DNA of 19,136 nucleotides from JBDSYA01 sp039925865. GTDB taxonomy: Bacteria > Bacteroidota > Ignavibacteria > Tepidaquicellales > Tepidaquicellaceae. The position numbers and the translations under genes are program-made. Shown piece by piece: positions 15,278-19,136 of this stretch. Location: contig JBDSYA010000153.1 of the NCBI GenBank assembly GCA_039925865.1, positions 1 to 19,136 of the forward strand, given 5' to 3'. The notes beneath the pieces were generated by a model. That model had not been told where the DNA came from and made no database searches. It saw only the letters and a program-made list of their open reading frames with translations. How positions within the stretch are numbered: the first letter of the stretch is position 1; every line of letters begins with the position of its first letter.

Positions 15278-15615
15278 TTAATTTTCATTTAAATGGTTGT
15301 TTAAAATTGTCTCAAAATCTTCAAGTTCATTTTCTATAATAAACCAAATATACTATTATCAACGCCAAAATATTCATGGATCACTCTGTTTCTTAATCCT
15401 ATAATTTTATTCCATTCAATATTTTTGAACTTTATTTTAATTTCTTCAGGAATTTTATTACCTGCTTCTCCAATTATTTCAAAATTTCTTACAACAGCAT
15501 CTATTGTTTTGGAATCTAAATTGAAATCATCAAAAGATAATCCTGATGTATATAATTTTATTTTATTAATTGATTCTATAATATCTTCAAAAAGTAATTT
15601 CCAATCCCTATACAT
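15278..15615 (-). pseudogene. hepT: HepT-like toxin (HEPN/DUF86) with C-terminal frameshift
   Basis: HEPN RNase toxin of the MntA-HepT system. The unbroken frame (15615 to 15334) gives 93 residues and keeps the catalytic motif Arg75-x4-His80-x-Tyr82 (RNRVIHEYF). It ends abruptly in NSIFGLL. Adding one base near 15346-15348 (an AAA run on the plus strand) restores FWFIIENELEDFETILNN and a stop at 15278, the normal HepT tail, for a total near 112 residues as usual for the family. So one base is missing, either truly or by sequencing error. Its start overlaps the repaired mntA stop by 8 bases (ATGTATAG), the standard arrangement for this pair. Confidence 0.82.
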
Positions 15616-15906
15616 AAGTTAAATCTTTTTTAACATAATCCCATACTCTTGGTTTTATTGAGCCTTTGGAGACTAAATCAACTTTTACGTTCAGAATTTT
15701 CTCTAATTCCTCAGCCAGCAAAACAAAATTTAAACCTATTGGTTTTTCAAATTCGACTAAAATATCTATATCACTATTTCATTTTGTTCATTACGTCTGT
15801 AAGATCCAAACAGCGCTATCTCTTTTATATGATACTTTTTAGTCAAACTAACTCTGTGTTTCTGAAGTATAGAGTTGATGTCGTTCGAGTTATACATTTT
15901 AATCAT
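15608..15906 (-). pseudogene. mntA: MntA-like nucleotidyltransferase antitoxin with frameshift
   Basis: Antitoxin that AMPylates HepT in characterised pairs. The first part reads MIKMYNSNDINS and later IKEIALFGSYRRNEQNE, then hits a TAG at 15766-15768. One added base in the plus-strand TTT run at 15777-15779 restores NSDIDILVEFEKPIGLN and continues through KVDLVSKGSIKPRVWDYVKK to a stop at 15608. With the repair the catalytic motif is GS-x10-D-x-D; without it both aspartates are lost. I chose ATG 15906 over one 48 bases further up that overlaps the upstream gene. The gene begins 25 bases after the cystathionine beta-synthase stop. Confidence 0.82.
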
Positions 15907-15931
15907 GCTTATTTTCTCTTTATTAAAACCA

Positions 15932-17290
15932 TCACACAAAATCAAGTACATCATATCTTGTCAGAATTCCTTTTATTATCCCATGCTGTGAAATCAGAAT
16001 TGCATTTTCTTTATGAAGTATATCCAGTGATTTAATAAAAGGGGTATCAAAATCTATTATCGTTAATTCCTTTTCCATAATGTCTTTTACATTCTTTCCG
16101 GATACAGTACGGTCATTAATGATTTTATCAAGAATTCCGGATTCGCGCAATGAGCCTACACATCTGGCTCCATCTAGTACAGGGATTGTTGATAAATTGT
16201 ATTTGTCCATTAACTCAAGTGCTTCATAAACTTTATCAGTACTGCTGGCCGACACAACTTCCGGCACACCTGTAGATCTTTTCGTCTGATATACCTGACC
16301 TACAATTAAATTTTCCCTCTTCATAAGTCTCTTTTCCCTGAGCCAGTCATCCGAATGATATTTGGACAAGTATCTTTCACCTGTATCACAAATTATAAAT
16401 ACCACCACATCGTTTTCGGTTAGTCTCTTCGCAACTTCAACAGCCGCATAAGCAATTGTTCCCGTCGATCCGCCGGAGAAAATCCCTTCTTCTTTTGCCA
16501 GCCGCAGACACATTTCAACTGAATCTTTATCATTAACATTTATTATTTCGTCTATGTATTGCATCTGTACATTGTCAGGCATTACGTCCTGTCCAATGCC
16601 CTCTATCAAATACGGAATCGGCTCTGGTGCTATTCCTGTTTCTTTCACAACTTTGAAAATAGATCCGTAAGGATCAGCGCCGATTATTCTGATATCAGGA
16701 TTTTTTTCTTTAAGAAATTTTCCTGTCCCGGTAATTGTTCCGCCTGTCCCGACTCCTGAAACAAAATGAGTTATCTTTCCATCAGTGTCATTCCAAATTT
16801 CAGGACCGGTAGTCTTATAATGAGCGCCGGGATTTCCGGGATTTGAATACTGATATGGAAAAAAAGAATTCGGGATTTCTTCCGACAATCGTCTGGCAAC
16901 ACTTACATAGTGATCCGGCTCTCCGTACTTTGCCGTAATAGGCTGTATCACAACTTCCGCACCAAGTGCTTTAAGATAATTTCCTTTTTCCTTAGAAGCT
17001 TTATCAGTCATTACAAAAATAGTTTTGTAACCTTTCAAAGAAGCTGCCAGAGCAAGACCAATCCCTGTATTTCCGCTGGTTGCTTCAATTATAGTACCAC
17101 CCTTTTTTATCTTCCCTTCGCGTTCCGCAGATTCGATCATGTTCAATCCAATCCTGTCCTTAACGCTTCCGCCCGGATTCATCGATTCCATTTTAGCAAA
17201 CACAGTTGCTTTCGATCCTTTGGTAAGATTATTGATCTTAACTAAAGGAGTATTGCCGATTAACTCTAAGATGTTATTGTAATATTTCAT
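15932..17290 (-). CDS. cbs: Cystathionine beta-synthase with CBS domain pair
   Basis: Condenses serine (or an activated serine) with homocysteine to give cystathionine, the first step of reverse transsulfuration. It has 452 residues. Residues 1-320 are the fold type II PLP domain: ELIGNTPLVKI, the PLP lysine Lys44 in NPGGSVKDR, TSGNTGIGLA (71-80), SGVGTGGTITGTGK binding phosphate, and GGSTGTIAYA. The phrase GERYLSKYHSDDWL is typical of true cystathionine beta-synthases rather than CysK. Residues about 335-452 carry two CBS motifs (VPEVVSASSTDKVYEALELM and KDIMEKELTIIDFDTP). The N-terminal haem segment of animal enzymes is absent. It follows the secreted-protein gene by 18 bases, and mntA comes next. 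Confidence 0.93.
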   Translation of the reverse strand: MKYYNNILELIGNTPLVKINNLTKGSKATVFAKMESMNPGGSVKDRIGLNMIESAEREGKIKKGGTIIEATSGNTGIGLALAASLKGYKTIFVMTDKASKEKGNYLKALGAEVVIQPITAKYGEPDHYVSVARRLSEEIPNSFFPYQYSNPGNPGAHYKTTGPEIWNDTDGKITHFVSGVGTGGTITGTGKFLKEKNPDIRIIGADPYGSIFKVVKETGIAPEPIPYLIEGIGQDVMPDNVQMQYIDEIINVNDKDSVEMCLRLAKEEGIFSGGSTGTIAYAAVEVAKRLTENDVVVFIICDTGERYLSKYHSDDWLREKRLMKRENLIVGQVYQTKRSTGVPEVVSASSTDKVYEALELMDKYNLSTIPVLDGARCVGSLRESGILDKIINDRTVSGKNVKDIMEKELTIIDFDTPFIKSLDILHKENAILISQHGIIKGILTRYDVLDFV

Positions 17291-17308
17291 TTATTATAAA
17301 AAATTTTT

Positions 17309-18142
17309 CTAGTTAAATTGCACATCTCCAAAATTCTTTTTCTTGTCGCACGATTCACAATCGAGGTAAAGACGTTTGATTTCATTGTTAAAACCTAGTG
17401 CGCTCTTTGTTGTGGTCAGCTTATAGTAACCTTGTATCTGCGGAAAATCTTTTAACAAATAAAGTGTATCGTTACCATTGACAAAGTACATATTTACAGT
17501 TTGCTTTTCCGGAAGATAAAAAGAAAAGCTGACTGAATCAGTTACCGGATTTGGAAATGCCGGATAGAATTGAAATTTGTCAAATGATTTAACAAATGCT
17601 TTACCAGGCATTAAAGCATAATTTTCATGTCCCCTGTCGGAATACCGTAACCTATACATGTATATACCTTCCGGCAAATTTACATCAACAAAAGTGAACA
17701 AATCCTTATTTCCGGTTTCACCATTTGTAATTACCTTTCCTCTTTTGATCCACAAGTTATCCAATAAATTATTTCTTTCAACAAAAAACTCTTTAATGTT
17801 TTCTGTACCTACCGGATCCCACCAAACAGTGACTTTGTTTACGTCAACTGAATTATAAATTGGAGTGGGCATTTCAGCTACATGTGGTTCATTCCATACA
17901 AATGGCCTTTCAAACATATTATGATTCCTAATAAAGTATTCATAGCGTTTTGTATTGTAATCCCAATCGCTCTTATCGCCGTCTAAAATATTTCCAAAGT
18001 CATCTGTTCTTAAAATTCTCGTGTCCGTGTTATTTTTAAAAACTTTATCAATCGAATTATCCTCATGAAAAGCAAATGAAATTAAGACCAATGCCAAAAT
18101 TAACCAAGGAATAATTTTTAATCTTAAAATGTAATTTTTCAT
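17309..18142 (-). CDS. Secreted protein with T9SS-like penultimate domain, unknown function
   Basis: A 277-residue protein. The ATG at 18142 gives MKNYILRLKIIPWLILALVL, a signal peptide or membrane anchor; an in-frame ATG 51 bases upstream lies inside an intergenic hairpin repeat and was rejected. The middle has a fibronectin-like stretch (VTVWWDPVGTENIKEFFVE, then GIYMYRLRYSDRG). Residues near 205-235 resemble the start of a T9SS sorting domain (FYPAFPNPVTDSVSFSFYLP, then EKQTVNMYF). The C-terminus does not end in the usual KKM-hydrophobic tail but in LDCESCDKKK, with a Cys-x2-Cys. I do not recognise the whole protein. It may share a transcript with cbs. Confidence 0.78.
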   Translation of the reverse strand: MKNYILRLKIIPWLILALVLISFAFHEDNSIDKVFKNNTDTRILRTDDFGNILDGDKSDWDYNTKRYEYFIRNHNMFERPFVWNEPHVAEMPTPIYNSVDVNKVTVWWDPVGTENIKEFFVERNNLLDNLWIKRGKVITNGETGNKDLFTFVDVNLPEGIYMYRLRYSDRGHENYALMPGKAFVKSFDKFQFYPAFPNPVTDSVSFSFYLPEKQTVNMYFVNGNDTLYLLKDFPQIQGYYKLTTTKSALGFNNEIKRLYLDCESCDKKKNFGDVQFN

Positions 18143-18175
18143 TTTTGAATTTAAAATTTTAATTCTTTTCAAAAC

Positions 18176-18203
18176 AGATCCCGCTAAAAGCATGCGGGAA
18201 TGA
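18176..18203. repeat. Dispersed intergenic hairpin repeat
   Basis: CCCGC (18180-18184) pairs with GCGGG (18194-18198) around TAAAAGCAT, with partial extension (AT against AAT). Read on the minus strand it has the GTCATTCCCGC...GCGGGA form of a widely dispersed bacterial intergenic repeat. No T-run follows on the minus strand, so it is a weak candidate for a lysS terminator. Confidence 0.55.
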
Positions 18204-18217
18204 CAGTAGTAGATTTT

Positions 18218-18245
18218 AATTCGTAATTCCTAATTCATAATTTTT
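18218..18245. repeat. Four tandem AATTNNT heptamers
   Basis: AATTCGT, AATTCCT, AATTCAT and AATTTTT run in register without gaps, followed by AATTGAATT. They lie just downstream of lysS. The unit length equals that of the heptamer array at 11442-11462 but the sequence is unrelated. Confidence 0.6.
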
Positions 18246-18252
18246 AATTGAA

Positions 18253-19136
18253 TTAACTCGGTCTCATTATCGGAAAAAATATCACATCCCTTATCGTCTG
18301 GGAATTTGTCAACAACATCACCAGCCTGTCAACTCCAAGCCCCACGCCTGTTGTCGGCGGCATACCAACTTCAATTGCTTTCAAAAAATCTTCATCAAGC
18401 GGATGAGTTTCTTCCTCGCCGCCTCGGCCCCTTTCAACCTGCTCTTCTAAAAGTTTTCTTTGAAGTATCGGATCGTTAAGCTCAGTGTATGAGTTTCCCA
18501 TTTCCCATCTATTCACATACGGTTCGAATCTCTCGCCAAAGATCACCTGCTCGGGATCTTTCTTCATCTCTTCAAGCTGCTTCATTGAATATTCACGAAG
18601 CGGCTTGCACAATGGTGTTGTGTCGATCGGAAAATCATAAATGAATGTCGGCTGAACCAGATCTTCTTCACAGGTTGCTTCAAATAAATTTGCGATCAAT
18701 AAGCCTTTGCTGTGCGCAATCTTCAGGTCAAATTTTATATTCTTTTCGTTAAGATAATTTACGATCTCATTTTTCTTCATATTCTTCACATTGATATTAA
18801 GCTTCTGTTCGATCGCCTCCGACATTCTCAGTCTCTTCCAGGGTCTTTTAAAATCGAGCTCTGCATCACCGTAAATTATCTTTGTTGTACCGTTAACAGC
18901 TATGCACGCCGTCTCAACGACTTCTTCAAACAAATTCATGCTGTCAAAATAATCTCCGTATGCCTGATACCATTCAACTTGTGTAAACTCGGGATTATGT
19001 GTTCTGTCGATTCCTTCATTGCGAAAATCTCTTACGAACTCATACACACGATTGAATCCGCCGACTATTAATCTTTTTAAATAAAGTTCATTGGAAACTC
19101 TCAGATACAAATCAATATCAAGAGCATTGTGATGAG
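18253..19136 (-). CDS. lysS: Lysyl-tRNA synthetase, class II (N-terminus outside window)
   Basis: Charges tRNA-Lys with lysine using ATP. About 294 C-terminal residues are visible of a family length near 500. The frame enters at the window edge with HHNALDIDLYLR and continues NELYLKRLIVGGFNRVYEF. Class II motif 2 is FRNEGIDRTHNPEFTQVEW and motif 3 is GVGLGVDRLVMLL. Other family marks are SYTELNDP and the end IRDVIFFPIMRPS before the TAA at 18253. The segment DFPIDTTPLCKPLRE takes the place of the common HPVEISPLAK, so it may belong to a less usual LysRS branch. The anticodon-binding domain lies beyond the window. It is the first of a run of minus-strand genes. Confidence 0.95.
   Translation of the reverse strand, partial: HHNALDIDLYLRVSNELYLKRLIVGGFNRVYEFVRDFRNEGIDRTHNPEFTQVEWYQAYGDYFDSMNLFEEVVETACIAVNGTTKIIYGDAELDFKRPWKRLRMSEAIEQKLNINVKNMKKNEIVNYLNEKNIKFDLKIAHSKGLLIANLFEATCEEDLVQPTFIYDFPIDTTPLCKPLREYSMKQLEEMKKDPEQVIFGERFEPYVNRWEMGNSYTELNDPILQRKLLEEQVERGRGGEEETHPLDEDFLKAIEVGMPPTTGVGLGVDRLVMLLTNSQTIRDVIFFPIMRPS

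Noticed and set aside
15649..16035. Plus-strand ORF of 128 codons across mntA and the end of cbs
   Set aside because: It is antisense to recognisable MntA and CBS-domain sequence, and its product looks like a random hydrophobic translation.
18143..18193. Upstream in-frame ATG for the secreted protein at 17309-18142
   Set aside because: It falls in a dispersed hairpin repeat, and the extra residues would precede a complete signal peptide that starts at 18142.

Overview
The window is AT-rich bacterial chromosome that looks like the Bacteroidota/Ignavibacteriota (Bacteroidetes-Chlorobi) group. The reasons are: a secreted repeat protein ending in a type IX secretion (Por) sorting domain with the NYPNPFNPST signature; two sites matching the Bacteroidota promoter pattern TTG-N18-20-TANNTTTG; starts mostly without Shine-Dalgarno sequences; and many Sec and lipoprotein signals. 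It is mostly ordinary housekeeping chromosome. No phage, IS element or CRISPR array is visible.

Left part (1-4358). A 3'-truncated uvrA (excision repair) reads leftward off the edge. A 480-bp spacer holds a GC-rich palindromic repeat and a good promoter for a TolB-like propeller lipoprotein. A tRNA-Glu(TTC) gene follows, with its own promoter and a strong terminator.

Middle, plus strand (4359-11436). iscS and an A-type carrier (iscA) for Fe-S assembly, with no iscU beside them. Then a Tat-exported Fe/Mn superoxide dismutase and two unrelated lipoproteins, closed by a terminator. Next comes a compact set: LON-domain protein, GT9 glycosyltransferase, DUF3108 periplasmic protein, closed by another terminator. 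queE (7-deazaguanine synthesis) follows a second terminator-like hairpin.

Right part. A PAP2 phosphatase on the minus strand, whose true N-terminus lies upstream of its first usable start codon, is divergent from an eight-repeat SBBP protein with a T9SS tail. From the right edge to 14097 everything is on the minus strand: lysS (5' end outside the window), a secreted protein, a CBS-domain cystathionine beta-synthase, an MntA-HepT toxin-antitoxin pair, and a cystathionine gamma-lyase/synthase. The two PLP enzymes together suggest reverse transsulfuration (homocysteine to cysteine), which would supply the cysteine that IscS consumes.

The most notable points are these. The MntA-HepT pair sits between the two transsulfuration genes, and both of its members carry a one-base deletion that breaks a conserved motif. 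A third probable one-base loss affects the PAP2 start, and all three lie in homopolymers, so sequencing error must be excluded. A short GC-rich palindrome appears to be inserted in frame in the T9SS sorting domain. QueE has an enlarged cluster-binding loop (CX3CX7C). I found no convincing wholly new multi-gene system.
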